Shown: positions 41,529 through 50,786, counted from the first letter of the stretch. The stretch: 64,000 nt of DNA from Streptomyces sp. NBC_01669 (GCF_026339735.1 NZ_JAPEQG010000001.1:5332001-5396000); one strand, 5' to 3'. Translations and numbers: made by a program. Notes: generated from the sequence alone by a model not told the origin.

Positions 41529-41649
41529 TTTCCAAGACGGTTTGATACCCAGGGCAGTTCGTCCCATCCGGTATTTCCCGCGCGGATATCTTGCGGCAGG
41601 ATCGAGGCGCAGTCCCCTTCCCGCGATTCCCCGTACGGAGGAGCGTCCT

Positions 41650-42435
41650 GTGAACGCCGGCCCGCCCACGCCCCAGATCGACACCAGCAAACCCCACCCT
41701 GCGCGCGTCTACGACTGGCTGCTGGGCGGCAAGGACAACTACCCGGTCGATCAGGCTGTGGGGGAGAAGCTGCCTCCGGAGGCGCGGGGCAACGCGGCGC
41801 GGAACCGGGCCTTCATGCATCGCGCCTGCGCCTGGCTGGCGCGGCAGGGCATCGATCAGTTCCTCGACGTGGGCACCGGCATCCCCACCTCGCCGAACCT
41901 GCATCAGATCGTCCAGGCGATCACGCCCGCCGCCCGGATCGTGTACGCGGACAACGACCCCATCGTTCTGCGCCATGCGGAAGCGCTGTTGGTCGGCAGT
42001 CCGGAAGGGGCCACCGACTACATCCACGCGGATGTGCGGAAGCCGGAGCTGATCCTCGATCACGCCCGTCGGCTGCTGGACTTCCGCAGGCCGGTCGCCC
42101 TGTCGCTGATCGCGCTGATGCACTTCCTGCCCGACGATCAGGACCCGTACGGCATCACCCGAACCCTGGTCGACGCCTTGCCGTCGGGGAGCTATCTGGT
42201 GCTGTCGCACGGCACGGCCGACCAGCATCCGGAGCTCCGGGCCGAGACCGAGTCCGCCTACGAGAAGGGCGCCATCACGCTGCGGATGCGTAGCCACAGT
42301 GAAGTGGAGCCGTTCTTCGACGGTCTGGATCTCGTCGAGCCGGGGCTCGTGCCGGCCGCGGAGTGGTACCGGGAGGAGCCGGCGCCGGAGAACGAACGCA
42401 GCGGGTTCTATGTAGGTGTTGCCCGCGTGCGGTGA
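41650..42435 (+). CDS. SAM-dependent methyltransferase, DUF574 family
   Basis: 261 residues from GTG 41650 with GGAGGAG upstream. N-terminal signature DTSKPHPARVYDWLLGGKDNYPVD near 11-34, AADRNRAFMHRA-type helix near 53, SAM site FLDVGTGIPTSPNLHQ near 73-88 and VYADNDPIV near 99-107. The family (PF04672) is greatly expanded in Streptomyces with unknown substrates. Not in an operon. Confidence 0.9.
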   Translation: MNAGPPTPQIDTSKPHPARVYDWLLGGKDNYPVDQAVGEKLPPEARGNAARNRAFMHRACAWLARQGIDQFLDVGTGIPTSPNLHQIVQAITPAARIVYADNDPIVLRHAEALLVGSPEGATDYIHADVRKPELILDHARRLLDFRRPVALSLIALMHFLPDDQDPYGITRTLVDALPSGSYLVLSHGTADQHPELRAETESAYEKGAITLRMRSHSEVEPFFDGLDLVEPGLVPAAEWYREEPAPENERSGFYVGVARVR

Positions 42436-42506
42436 GGCATCGGGGCACGACGTTGTTTCGCGGCCGGGTCGGCGTCCGCCGGCGGGCACAACCAGGGGGA
42501 ATCGGC

Positions 42507-43358
42507 ATGGAGTTCCGGACGAAGAGCGGTACGACCCTTGTGTACGACGACCGGGGGCCGTCCGGCGGTCTGCCGGTCGTCCTGATCCACGGTCATCCGT
42601 TCGACCGGACCATGTGGGCACCGCAGGCCGAGGCGCTGGAGCGGGCCGGGTACCAGGTGATCGCGTCGGATCTGCGCGGGTACGGGGAGAGCGCCGTGGT
42701 ACCGGGCCGCACCCTGCTCGCCGACTTCGCCGACGACATGGCCGCGCTCCTCGACCATCTCGGCGTCGAACGGGCCGTGGTCGGCGGGCTCTCCATGGGC
42801 GGGCAGATCGCCATGGAGTTCCACCGCCTGCACCGGAACCGGGTGTCGGCGCTGGTCCTCGCCGACACCTCCCCGGTCTCCGAGAGCGACGACGGCAAGA
42901 CTTTCCGTAACCGGCTGGCCGACCGGCTGCTCGGCGAGGGGATGGCCGGGTACGCGGACGAGGTGATCGACAGGATGATCGCCCCGTACAACGTCACGGC
43001 GCTGCCCGGGGTCGCCGCGCAGGTGCTCGCCATGATGCGTACGACCGCTCCCGAGGGCGCCGCGGCAGCGCTGCGGGGCAGGGCCGAGCGGCCCGACTAC
43101 CGGGAGTCGCTCGCAGGGGCCGAGGTGCCGGTCCTGCTCGTTTTCGGTGCGGACGACACGTACACGCCGGTCGCGGACGGGGAGGCCCTGCACCGGCTGA
43201 CCCCGGACTCCGCGCTCGTGGTCGTCGACCGTGCCGCGCATCTGCCGAACCTGGAGCAGCCGGAGCGGTTCAACGCCGCGTTGCTCGGGTTCCTCGGAGA
43301 GCTCCAGTGCCGTGAACGGCGAAGCTTGCCGGGAGGGGCACTGGAACGTGTTTCATAA
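42507..43358 (+). CDS. Alpha/beta hydrolase
   Basis: 283 residues from ATG 42507 with AGGGGGA 6 bases upstream. Canonical fold: oxyanion region VVLIHGHPFDRTMW near 25-38, nucleophile elbow GGLSMGG (Ser near 96), acid VLLVFGADDTYTP near 210-222 (Asp), and His in VVDRAAHLPNLEQPERF near 240. Cap helices lie between. Resembles BioH/3-oxoadipate enol-lactonase-like small hydrolases; substrate unknown. Confidence 0.88.
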   Translation: MEFRTKSGTTLVYDDRGPSGGLPVVLIHGHPFDRTMWAPQAEALERAGYQVIASDLRGYGESAVVPGRTLLADFADDMAALLDHLGVERAVVGGLSMGGQIAMEFHRLHRNRVSALVLADTSPVSESDDGKTFRNRLADRLLGEGMAGYADEVIDRMIAPYNVTALPGVAAQVLAMMRTTAPEGAAAALRGRAERPDYRESLAGAEVPVLLVFGADDTYTPVADGEALHRLTPDSALVVVDRAAHLPNLEQPERFNAALLGFLGELQCRERRSLPGGALERVS

Positions 43359-43373
43359 GCGGCGCCGTGCGAC

Positions 43374-43922
43374 TCAGACCTCGGGAAGGGACGGATCGGG
43401 TGTCCAGGGGGTTGGTGCGGTAATGGCCCAGCGTTCGTGGTCCCGCCAGCCCCCGTCGATGTAGAGGTAGGCGGGCGAAACCCCTTCGTAGCGGAAGCCC
43501 AGCCGCTGGACCAAGGCCAGGGATGCTTTGTTCGCCGGCTGAATGTTGGCCTCCAGCCGGTGGAGCCGCAGGTCGGTGAAGGCGTGCTGCAGGGTGACGG
43601 CGAGCCCTTCGGTCATGTACCCGTACCCGGCGGACGGGGCGAAGGCCGCATAGCCGAGAGACGCGCCCTGGTAGCGGCCCCGGATAATCGAGTTGATGTT
43701 GACCATGCCGGCGGCTGTGCCGGTCTCCCGGACACGGACCAGAAAGCCCCGGTTGGTGCCGTCGTCAAAGCGGCGCATCCAGACCTGGAACTCCTCCGCG
43801 GTCGCGGGTAGCTGCATCCATGGCAGGTGCAGCTCGGAGCTGGCCTGCACGAGCGTGCAGAACTCGTCCTGGTCGGAGAGGGTGAGCGGGCGTAGTTCGA
43901 CCCGTGACGGCATCTTGAGCAT
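43374..43922 (-). CDS. RimJ/RimL-type GNAT acetyltransferase
   Basis: 182 residues. VELRPLTLSDQDEFCTLVQAS N-terminus, GASLGYAAFAPSAGYGYMTEGLAV near 85-110 (degenerate acetyl-CoA loop), and RLHRLEANIQPANKASLALVQRLGFRYEGVSPAYLYIDGGWRDHERWAI near 118-167. ATG 43922; ATG 43913 is an alternative. The family acetylates N-terminal amines; target unknown. The end of the gene is 15 bases from the convergent hydrolase stop. Confidence 0.88.
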   Translation of the reverse strand: MLKMPSRVELRPLTLSDQDEFCTLVQASSELHLPWMQLPATAEEFQVWMRRFDDGTNRGFLVRVRETGTAAGMVNINSIIRGRYQGASLGYAAFAPSAGYGYMTEGLAVTLQHAFTDLRLHRLEANIQPANKASLALVQRLGFRYEGVSPAYLYIDGGWRDHERWAITAPTPWTPDPSLPEV

Positions 43923-43947
43923 GGACCAACGTTAGGGCCTGTGAGTA

Positions 43948-44583
43948 GTGGGGTACCCGCGTAATCCACTACTGAGACGATCTTGGCGCGTGGGCCGCGG
44001 TGATCTGACCGGCGCGCAGTGGGCGGTGCTGGAGCCGTTGCTGCCGGTGGGGAAGAAGCGGGGTCGGCCACCGAAGTGGACGAAACGGCAGCTCATCCAA
44101 TGGCATCCGGTGGCGGACGCGGACCGGGGCACCGTGGCAGGACGTGCCCGAGCGGTAGAGATCACGGGCTCGGACGGTCGCGCGGCGGGCTGACCACCAA
44201 GCGCCACCGATCCGTCGAGCAGGGCCAAAAGCCGCTGGCGCTGGGTCACCGCCGGCCGGCGGGGCGACTCGCCGCAGTTCAAACGGGTGCTGGAGAGCAT
44301 CCGGGTGGCTCGGTCTGGTGGCGGCCGTCCGCGTACCGGCCGGACCGGGTACGGGCGGAGAAGGCCTACTCCTCGCGCGCCAACCGCGCCTACCTGCGCA
44401 GGCGCGGCATCAAGTGCACCATCCCGGAGAAGAAGGACCAGGCCGCCCACCGGAGCAAGCGCAGCTTGCGCGGCGGCCGGCCGCCGAAGTTCGACAAGCG
44501 GGCCGTGGCCACCAGGTATGACAAGCTCGCCGTCCGCTACGAGGCAACCCTGCACATCGCCTGCATCAATGAGTGGCTGTGAC
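43948..44583 (+). pseudogene. Dead IS5-family transposase
   Basis: The N-terminal part reads GDLTGAQWAVLEPLLPVGKKRGRPPKWTKRQLI in one frame. After a shift near 44098 the second frame reads NGIRWRTRTGAPWQDVPER and hits TAG at about 44157. The C-terminal part (about 44305-44583) has RPDRVRAEKAYSSRANRAYL, where relatives have D in ADKAYSS (here E). The catalytic Glu block (ERCFNRLK) is absent between RGGRPPKFDK and ATRYDKLAVRYEATLHIACI. With a frameshift, an in-frame stop, a lost catalytic Asp and an internal deletion it cannot move itself. No terminal inverted repeats were found by eye. Confidence 0.8.
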
Positions 44584-44622
44584 CACATCTGAAACACGCC
44601 CTGGATCAGGACAGGGGCCGGT

Positions 44623-45108
44623 TCACGACTCCTGGAGCGGTTTGGCGAAGCAGCGGCTGCTCTCGTACGTGCGGTAGTAGCCGAACTTCTCACAGGGGGT
44701 GTAGCCGCTGGAGGTGTACAGCGCGATCGCCTCCGGCTGCTGGTCGCCGGTCTCCAGCACCATCCGGGTGCGGCCCGCCGCCCGTGCGTCCGCTTCGAGA
44801 GCGGCGAGGATGCGGCGGGCCAGACCCCGTCCGCGGCTCTCCGGGATCACGAACATCCGCTTGAGCTCGGCGTCACCGTCCAGGTAGCCCTCCTCGTTCT
44901 GGTCCTGCGCACGCCAGCCGCCGGTGGCGACCGGTGCGCCCGACTCGTCGTAGGCGAGGAGGTAGAGGCCGCGCGGAGGCCGGAACATGGACGGCGCGAG
45001 TGGTGTGACATCGCCCTCGTCGCCGTAGCGCTCCGCGTATTCGAGCTGCACCTGGTCGTTGAGTTTGACGGCGTCGGGGTGGTCGAACGACCGAGGCTGG
45101 ATATTCAT
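44623..45108 (-). CDS. GNAT acetyltransferase
   Basis: 161 residues from ATG 45108. GNAT core: YLLAYDESGAPVATGGWRA near 50-68, ELKRMFVIPESRGRGLARRILAALE near 80-104 (the RGRGLA acetyl-CoA loop), AAGRTRMVLETGDQQPEAIALYTSSGYTP near 110-138. The strongest supported GNAT loop in this window. No ribosome site is visible; TACCAT lies 7 bases upstream, so a leaderless mRNA is possible. Divergent from xthA. Confidence 0.88.
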   Translation of the reverse strand: MNIQPRSFDHPDAVKLNDQVQLEYAERYGDEGDVTPLAPSMFRPPRGLYLLAYDESGAPVATGGWRAQDQNEEGYLDGDAELKRMFVIPESRGRGLARRILAALEADARAAGRTRMVLETGDQQPEAIALYTSSGYTPCEKFGYYRTYESSRCFAKPLQES

Positions 45109-45158
45109 GCGGGAAATGGTACAGGTATGCAATGGGTGGTTGTCGGTATTGTGCACTG

Positions 45159-45974
45159 ATGCTCACCGTGACCACCGTGAATGTGAACGGGCTCCGCGCC
45201 GCCGCGAAGAAGGGCTTCGTCGAGTGGCTGGCGGGGACCGAAGCCGATGTGATCTGCCTGCAGGAGGTGCGTGCCGAGCCGCACCAGCTCGCCGACGAGG
45301 TGCGCGAGCCCGACGGCTGGCACGCCGTCCACGCACCGGCGGCCGCCAAGGGGCGGGCCGGGGTCTCTCTCTACACGCGCCGGGCACCGGAACGGGTGCA
45401 GATCGGGTTCGGCGGCTTCGGGGGCACCGGGGGCGAGGAGTTCGACGACAGCGGCCGGTACGTCGAGGTCGACCTGCCGGGTGTCACGGTGGCGAGCCTC
45501 TATCTCCCGTCCGGTGAGGTCGGTACGGAGCGGCAGGACGAGAAGGAGCGCTTCATGGCCGCGTTCCTGCCGTATCTGAAGGGGCTCAGGGAGCGGTCCG
45601 CGGCCGGCGGCCGTGAGGTGCTGGTGTGCGGCGACTGGAACATCGCCCACCAGGAGGCCGACCTGAAGAACTGGAAGAGCAACAAGAAGAATTCCGGCTT
45701 TCTGCCGGAGGAGCGGGAGTGGCTGACCCGGGTCTTCGACGAGGCTGCGTACGTCGATGTGGTGCGGGCGCTCCACCCCGACGAGGAAGGGCCGTACTCC
45801 TGGTGGTCCTACCGCGGGCGGGCCTTCGACAACGACGCGGGCTGGCGCATCGACTACCAGGTGGCCACCCCCGGTCTCGCCGGGCGTGCGAGAAAGGCAT
45901 GGGTGGAGCGGGCCGCCACACACGGCGAGCGGTGGAGCGACCACGCGCCGGTGACGGCCGTCTTCGAGCTGTAG
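45159..45974 (+). CDS. xthA: Exodeoxyribonuclease III
   Basis: 271 residues of the exonuclease III/AP endonuclease family. TTVNVNGLRAA near residue 4 (metal/Asn), ADVICLQEVRAE near 29 (Glu metal ligand), GRYVEVDLPGVTVASLYLPSG near 95-115, VLVCGDWNIAHQEADLKNWKSNKKNSGF near 148-175 (GDWN Asp/Asn), DNDAGWRIDYQVATP near 225 (Asp), and SDHAPV near 262 (catalytic His). It removes damaged 3' ends and nicks abasic sites. ATG 45159 has TATTGT 6 bases upstream and no ribosome site: probable leaderless transcript. Confidence 0.93.
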   Translation: MLTVTTVNVNGLRAAAKKGFVEWLAGTEADVICLQEVRAEPHQLADEVREPDGWHAVHAPAAAKGRAGVSLYTRRAPERVQIGFGGFGGTGGEEFDDSGRYVEVDLPGVTVASLYLPSGEVGTERQDEKERFMAAFLPYLKGLRERSAAGGREVLVCGDWNIAHQEADLKNWKSNKKNSGFLPEEREWLTRVFDEAAYVDVVRALHPDEEGPYSWWSYRGRAFDNDAGWRIDYQVATPGLAGRARKAWVERAATHGERWSDHAPVTAVFEL

Positions 45975-45981
45975 GGGGCTT

Positions 45982-46257
45982 CTACCCGGCCCGCCGGTAG
46001 CTGCTGCCGTCCTTGGGGCGGGTCAGCAGGCCTGCCACGACCAGGAAACGGCGCAGCGCCGGGTAGTCGTCGTGCACGGTGAGCAGCGCCTCGTTGACCT
46101 CGCGTTCGCTGTAGGTGCGGTCCGGCTCGAACAGGGTCTGCGCCAGGTGGACGAGCAGCTGCTCGCGGCGGGCCGGCTTGCGGGGGATCGTGGTCAGCCG
46201 CCCGTGGGAGAACAGGGCTGCAACCCCGTGCGAACCGCTCGGATTGTTGTCGGACAT
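45982..46257 (-). CDS. DUF2087-family small protein
   Basis: 91 residues from ATG 46257. The segment FSHGRLTTIPRKPARREQLLVHLAQTLFEPDRTYSEREVNEAL, then DDYPALRRFLVVAGLLTRPKDGSSYRR fits DUF2087, a winged-helix-like domain seen alone or on MarR/ArsR-like regulators. It may bind nucleic acid. Convergent with xthA by 7 bases. Confidence 0.82.
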   Translation of the reverse strand: MSDNNPSGSHGVAALFSHGRLTTIPRKPARREQLLVHLAQTLFEPDRTYSEREVNEALLTVHDDYPALRRFLVVAGLLTRPKDGSSYRRAG

Positions 46258-46600
46258 GGGGGAAAGCCTTGCGTACGGGGGAAGGGCGGGCAACGTGATT
46301 TCGTCGGGGTGGGCGGCTCCTGTGCGCCATCCGGCGTGTACCGCGGTGCGTTCCTGCCGTACGGCGCCCGTAGTCCTCGCCCGGTTCCAGCAGGAGCGCG
46401 ACGAAGCGCGCCTGGACGGCGTCGGAGCCCGCCGAAGCGGGGCGGTCGGCCTCCCGCGGCCTCGCCGACAGCACCTGTTGTCGAGCGGCGCCGATGGCGG
46501 GCGGTGCGGGCCGTTTCCAAGGTGTCCATCGACCGTGGAAGTGTGATGCGTAGTCAATTGCCGTGATGGCGAGCGCTTTTGGGTGAGCGGTCGCAGGGGG
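46258..46600. other. Intergenic region without supportable gene
   Basis: Several open frames exist on both strands but none has a ribosome site plus recognisable product. No hairpin or tRNA is evident. It probably holds the DUF2087 promoter. Confidence 0.5.
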
Positions 46601-47287
46601 TTACGTCTCCGGCCCCTTCGGTGGCTGCGTGCCGTCGTCGCGGCGCAGCCGGCGGTCCAGGGCCATGGAGAGCTCGGCGTCCATCACTGCGCGGGCGAGC
46701 GGGCGGAGTTGGGGCGGTTCGGTCTCCGTGGTGTGGGCCTGCAGCACCTGTACGAAGAGTTCGGCGAGGGCGTCCGCGTGTTCCCGGACCCGGCGCCCCG
46801 CCGAGAGCACCGTGGAGAGCGGCACGCCTTCGCGTACCAGCTCCGCCGACACCTCCAGGAGGCGGCGGCTGATGTGTACGATCTCGTCGCCGTCGGTGGC
46901 GAGATAGCCCAGGTCCAGGGCCGTGGCGAGGTTCTCCGGGGTGACCTCGCCCTCGAAGTAGTCCGCGAGCTGTTCGGGCGTGAGGCGGACCGGGGTCTCC
47001 TCGGTCGGCTCGCCCAGCCCCAGCACCTCGGCGACATCGCGGCCGCTCTCGAAGGTGCGGGCCAGATCGGCGATTCCGGTGAGGGTGTGGCCGCGCTCCA
47101 GCAGCCCGGCGATGGTCCGCAGCCGGGCCAGGTGGTGGTCGTCGTACCAGGCGATGCGCCCCTCCCGGCGCGGTGGCGCGATCAGACCGCGCTCCCGGTA
47201 GAAGCGCAGGGTCCGCACAGGGATGCCGGCCTCCTTGGCCAGCTCCTCCATGCGGTATTCGCGGTGCTCGCGTCCTTCGGCCACCAC
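46601..47287 (-). CDS. MerR-family transcriptional regulator
   Basis: 228 residues. N-terminal MerR HTH (YRMEELAKEAGIPVRTLRFYRERGLIAPPRREGRIAWYDDHHLARLR, residues 11-58), then a long effector domain with repeated helices (LADYFEGEVTPENLATALDLGYL). No Cys cluster, so an organic ligand is more likely than a metal. Start GTG 47287 or the next GTG 47284. Divergent from the monooxygenase operon across 132 bases, which it likely controls. Confidence 0.88.
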   Translation of the reverse strand: MVAEGREHREYRMEELAKEAGIPVRTLRFYRERGLIAPPRREGRIAWYDDHHLARLRTIAGLLERGHTLTGIADLARTFESGRDVAEVLGLGEPTEETPVRLTPEQLADYFEGEVTPENLATALDLGYLATDGDEIVHISRRLLEVSAELVREGVPLSTVLSAGRRVREHADALAELFVQVLQAHTTETEPPQLRPLARAVMDAELSMALDRRLRRDDGTQPPKGPET

Positions 47288-47419
47288 CGCACCCTATGTT
47301 GTACCGCCGGTAACTTTCCCTTGCCGGACCCCTACCCATCGGTACGGAGCTGCTCTACTCTCCCAACAATGCCAGTGATTGCTGGCAGAGTCGTGTGACG
47401 TACCGCGGGAGGCGGCAGC

Positions 47420-48955
47420 ATGGCCCAGCACGAGCATGTACGCGTGGCGGTGATCGGATCCGGATTCGGGGGCCTGGGGGCCGCGGTCCGGCTGCGCCGC
47501 GAAGGCATCACCGACTTCGTCGTCCTGGAACGGGCCGACTCCGTCGGTGGCACCTGGCGCGACAACAGCTACCCCGGCTGCGCCTGCGACGTACCGTCCC
47601 ACCTCTACTCGTTCTCGTTCGCCCCCAACCCGGACTGGCCGCGCACCTTCTCCGGGCAGGAGCACATCCGCGCCTATCTGGAACATGTCGCCGACACCTT
47701 CGGGCTGCGCCCGCACATCAGGCTGGGTCATGAAGTGACCATGATGCGGTGGGACAACGACGAGTTGAACTGGGTGATCGAGTCCGCGAACGGGACCACG
47801 ATCGTCGCCGATGTCGTCGTCTCCGCGACCGGCCCGCTCTCCGACCCGAAGATGCCGGACATACCCGGTCTCGCCGACTTCCCCGGCAAGGTCGTCCACT
47901 CGGCCCGCTGGGACCACGACTACGACCTGACCGGCAAGCGCGTCGCCATGATCGGCACCGGTGCCTCCGCGATCCAGATCGTGCCGGCGATCCAGCCGAA
48001 GGCCGGCAGGCTGACCCTGTTCCAGCGCACCCCGCCGTGGGTCATGCCGCGCATGGACCGGAACATCAGCGGCGCCGAGCGGTGGCTGCACCGCGCGCTT
48101 CCGTTCACCGGCACCGCGCGCCGCGGACTGCTGTGGGGCATACGGGAGTTGCAGGTCAGCGCCTTCACCAAGCACCCCAACGAGCTCGGCCCGGTGGAGA
48201 GGATAGCCAAGTCCAACATCGCACGGGCCATCAAGGATCCGGCGCTGCGGGCCAAGCTGACGCCTTCGTACCGCATCGGCTGCAAGCGGATTCTGCTCTC
48301 CAGCACGTACTACCCGGCGCTCGCCCAGCCCAATGTGGATGTGGTCGCCTCCGGGCTGGCCGAGGTGCGCGGCTCGACCGTCGTCGCCGCCGACGGCACG
48401 GAGACCGAGGTCGACGCGATCATCTTCGGTACCGGCTTCCACGTGACGGACATGCCGATCGCCGACCGGGTCGTCGGAGCGGAAGGCATCACGCTCGCCG
48501 AGTCCTGGAAGGACGGCATGCAGTCGCTGCGCGGCGCGACCGCGGCGGGCTTCCCCAACTGGATGACGATCATCGGCCCCAACACGGGGCTCGGGAACTC
48601 CTCCATGATCCTGATGATCGAGTCCCAGCTGAACTACATGGCGGACTATCTGCGCCAGCTGAACGTCCTGGGCGGGCGGACCGCTCTCGGTGTGCGGACG
48701 TCGGCGGTCGGGGCGTGGAACCGGCGGGTCCAGGAGCGGATGAAGCGGACCGTGTGGAACACCGGTGGCTGCACCAGCTGGTATCTGGACGCAGGCGGGC
48801 GCAACACCACGGTCTGGCCGGGCACGACAGGTGAGTTCCGCCGGGCGACTCGGACGGTGGACCTTGGGGAGTACGAGGTCATCCGGCCCCGGAAGACCGA
48901 TGCCGCCGGGACCGTCGTCGCCGGGAAGGCCGTCGCCGAGGAGGTCGCGCGATGA
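47420..48955 (+). CDS. Flavin-containing/Baeyer-Villiger monooxygenase
   Basis: 511 residues from ATG 47420 with GGGAGG upstream. FAD site AVIGSGFGGLGAAVRL near 9-24, VLERADSVGGTWRDNSYPGCACDVPSHLYSFSF near 35-68, the BVMO fingerprint-like FPGKVVHSARWDHD near 154-167, NADPH site MIGTGASAIQIVPAI near 177-191, and IIFGTGFHVTD near 334. It oxygenates ketones or heteroatoms with NADPH and O2. Overlaps the next gene by ATGA. Operon of monooxygenase, hydrolase and SDR. Confidence 0.88.
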   Translation: MAQHEHVRVAVIGSGFGGLGAAVRLRREGITDFVVLERADSVGGTWRDNSYPGCACDVPSHLYSFSFAPNPDWPRTFSGQEHIRAYLEHVADTFGLRPHIRLGHEVTMMRWDNDELNWVIESANGTTIVADVVVSATGPLSDPKMPDIPGLADFPGKVVHSARWDHDYDLTGKRVAMIGTGASAIQIVPAIQPKAGRLTLFQRTPPWVMPRMDRNISGAERWLHRALPFTGTARRGLLWGIRELQVSAFTKHPNELGPVERIAKSNIARAIKDPALRAKLTPSYRIGCKRILLSSTYYPALAQPNVDVVASGLAEVRGSTVVAADGTETEVDAIIFGTGFHVTDMPIADRVVGAEGITLAESWKDGMQSLRGATAAGFPNWMTIIGPNTGLGNSSMILMIESQLNYMADYLRQLNVLGGRTALGVRTSAVGAWNRRVQERMKRTVWNTGGCTSWYLDAGGRNTTVWPGTTGEFRRATRTVDLGEYEVIRPRKTDAAGTVVAGKAVAEEVAR

Positions 48956-49896
48956 GCCGGCCGCTGCGGCGCGAGGACGCCCCGCCGGTGCCCACGCGCG
49001 AACTGACCGCTGTCTCCGCCGACGGCTCCCGCATCCACGTCGAGCTGCACGGGCCGGACGGCGCCCCCGCGGTCGTGCTCGCGCACGGCTGGACCTGCAA
49101 CACCCATTTCTGGGCCGCGCAAATCCGCGACCTGGCGGTCGACCACCGGGTCGTCGTCTACGACCAGCGCGGCCACGGCCGCACGCCCGCCGTCCGCCCC
49201 GAGGGGTACAGCACCGATGCGCTCGCCGACGACCTCGAAGCGGTGCTGACCGCGGCGCTGGCCCCCGGCGAGCAGGCGGTGCTCGCCGGGCACTCCATGG
49301 GCGGCATGACGCTGATGGCCGCCTCGCGGCGGGCCGGGCTGCGCGAGCATGCGGCAGCCGTACTGCTGTGCAGCACCGGCAGTTCGCGGCTGATCGCCGA
49401 GTCGCTCGTCGTACCGATGCGGGCCGGTGCGGTCCGCACCCGGATGACCCGCGCGATCCTCGGGGCGCGGGCCCCGCTCGGGCCGGTCACACCTGTATCG
49501 AAGCGGATCCTCAAGTACGCGACGATGGGCGCCGGTTCGGCCCCGGACCGGGTCGAGTCCTGTGCCCGGATCGTGCACGCCTGCCCGCGGGCGGCCCGGG
49601 TCTCCTGGGGGCATGTGCTCGCGGAACTCGATCTCGACTCGGGCGTAAGGGAGTTGCGGGTGCCCACCGCCGTGATCGCGGGTTCGGAGGACCGGCTGAC
49701 TCCGCCCGTCCACGCGCGCGCCCTCGCGGCGGCGCTGCCCGAATGCCTGGGGCTCACCGAACTGGCGGGGATGGGCCACATGACACCGGTGGAGGCGCCG
49801 GAGGCGGTCACCGCGAAAATCCGGGAACTGGTCGCCGGGTATGTCACCCCTGTCACCGGCACCGTCAGTGGCACTGTTGAGGAGGAGGTCGTATGA
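48952..49896 (+). CDS. Alpha/beta hydrolase
   Basis: 314 residues. VVLAHGWTCNTHFWAAQIRDLA near 41-62 (oxyanion), DQRGHGRTP near 70, nucleophile GHSMGGMTLM (Ser near 117), VIAGSEDRLTPP near 243 (Asp), MGHMTPVEAPE near 277 (His). With a Baeyer-Villiger-type enzyme upstream, an esterase acting on the ester product is a natural role (inference). Starts within the monooxygenase stop (ATGA); its own stop overlaps the SDR start. Confidence 0.88.
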   Translation: MSRPLRREDAPPVPTRELTAVSADGSRIHVELHGPDGAPAVVLAHGWTCNTHFWAAQIRDLAVDHRVVVYDQRGHGRTPAVRPEGYSTDALADDLEAVLTAALAPGEQAVLAGHSMGGMTLMAASRRAGLREHAAAVLLCSTGSSRLIAESLVVPMRAGAVRTRMTRAILGARAPLGPVTPVSKRILKYATMGAGSAPDRVESCARIVHACPRAARVSWGHVLAELDLDSGVRELRVPTAVIAGSEDRLTPPVHARALAAALPECLGLTELAGMGHMTPVEAPEAVTAKIRELVAGYVTPVTGTVSGTVEEEVV

Positions 49897-50786
49897 GCGG
49901 CAGGCGCAGTCTCGAAGGACAGGTCGTGGTCGTCACCGGCGCGGCGCGCGGCGTGGGCGAGCTGCTGGCCCGCAAGCTCTCGGCGCGCGGCGCGAAGCTG
50001 GCGCTGGTCGGCCTGGAGCCGGACGAGCTGAAGAAGGTCTCCGAGCGGCTGCACGCGGAGAGCGACCACTGGTACGCGGACGTCACCGACCATGTGGCGA
50101 TGGCACAGGTCGCGCAGGAGGTGAAGGAGCGCTTCGGCAAGGTCGACGTGGTCGTCGCCAATGCGGGGGTCGCTTCGGGCGGGCCGTTCGTCGACTCGGA
50201 CCCGGAGGTGTGGCGGCGGGTCATCGAGGTCAATCTGATCGGCGGCGCGGTGACGGGGCGGGCGTTCCTGCCCGTACTGATGGAGAGCCGCGGCTACTTC
50301 CTGCAGATCGCTTCGCTCGCCGCGATCACTCCGGCGCCGATGATGACCGCGTACTGCGCGTCGAAGTCGGGCGTGGAGGCGTTCGCACACAGTCTGCGGG
50401 CGGAGGTCGGATACCGGGGCGTGAAGGTCGGTGTCGGCTACCTGTCGTGGACGGACACCGACATGGTGCGGGGCGCCGACGAGGACGACGCCATGCGGGA
50501 GTTGCGGCAGCGGCTGCCGTGGCCGGCGAACCGCACGTATCCGCTGGGCCCGGCGGTCGACCGGATCGTGGACGGCATCGAGCGGCGTTCGGCGCACGTG
50601 TACGCGCAGTGGTGGCTGCGCGGCATGCAGTCGGTGCGGGGATACCTGCCGGCGGTCATCGGGGTGGTCGGGCAGCGCGAGATGAAGCGGTTCGGGTCGC
50701 GGCTCGAGGGCGTGAGCAAGGGACTTGTGGGCGCCGGGGGTGCGGCGGACGAGGTCGCGCGGGGTGCGAGCACGCAGCGTAAGTGA
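49893..50786 (+). CDS. Short-chain dehydrogenase/reductase
   Basis: 297 residues. NAD(P) site VVVTGAARGVGELLA near 11-25, VVVANAG near 86, catalytic IASLAAIT (Ser near 141) and YCASK (Tyr/Lys near 152-156). The C-terminal extension VYAQWWLRGMQSVRGYLPAVIG near 232-253 is hydrophobic, as in SadH-like membrane-associated SDRs. Third gene of the operon; probably oxidises or reduces the alcohol/ketone linked to the monooxygenase step. Confidence 0.9.
   Translation: MSGRRSLEGQVVVVTGAARGVGELLARKLSARGAKLALVGLEPDELKKVSERLHAESDHWYADVTDHVAMAQVAQEVKERFGKVDVVVANAGVASGGPFVDSDPEVWRRVIEVNLIGGAVTGRAFLPVLMESRGYFLQIASLAAITPAPMMTAYCASKSGVEAFAHSLRAEVGYRGVKVGVGYLSWTDTDMVRGADEDDAMRELRQRLPWPANRTYPLGPAVDRIVDGIERRSAHVYAQWWLRGMQSVRGYLPAVIGVVGQREMKRFGSRLEGVSKGLVGAGGAADEVARGASTQRK

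Noticed and set aside
46258..46600. Overlapping open frames between DUF2087 and MerR genes
   Set aside because: No ribosome site or domain in any; Arg/Pro/Gly-rich translations typical of non-coding GC-rich DNA.
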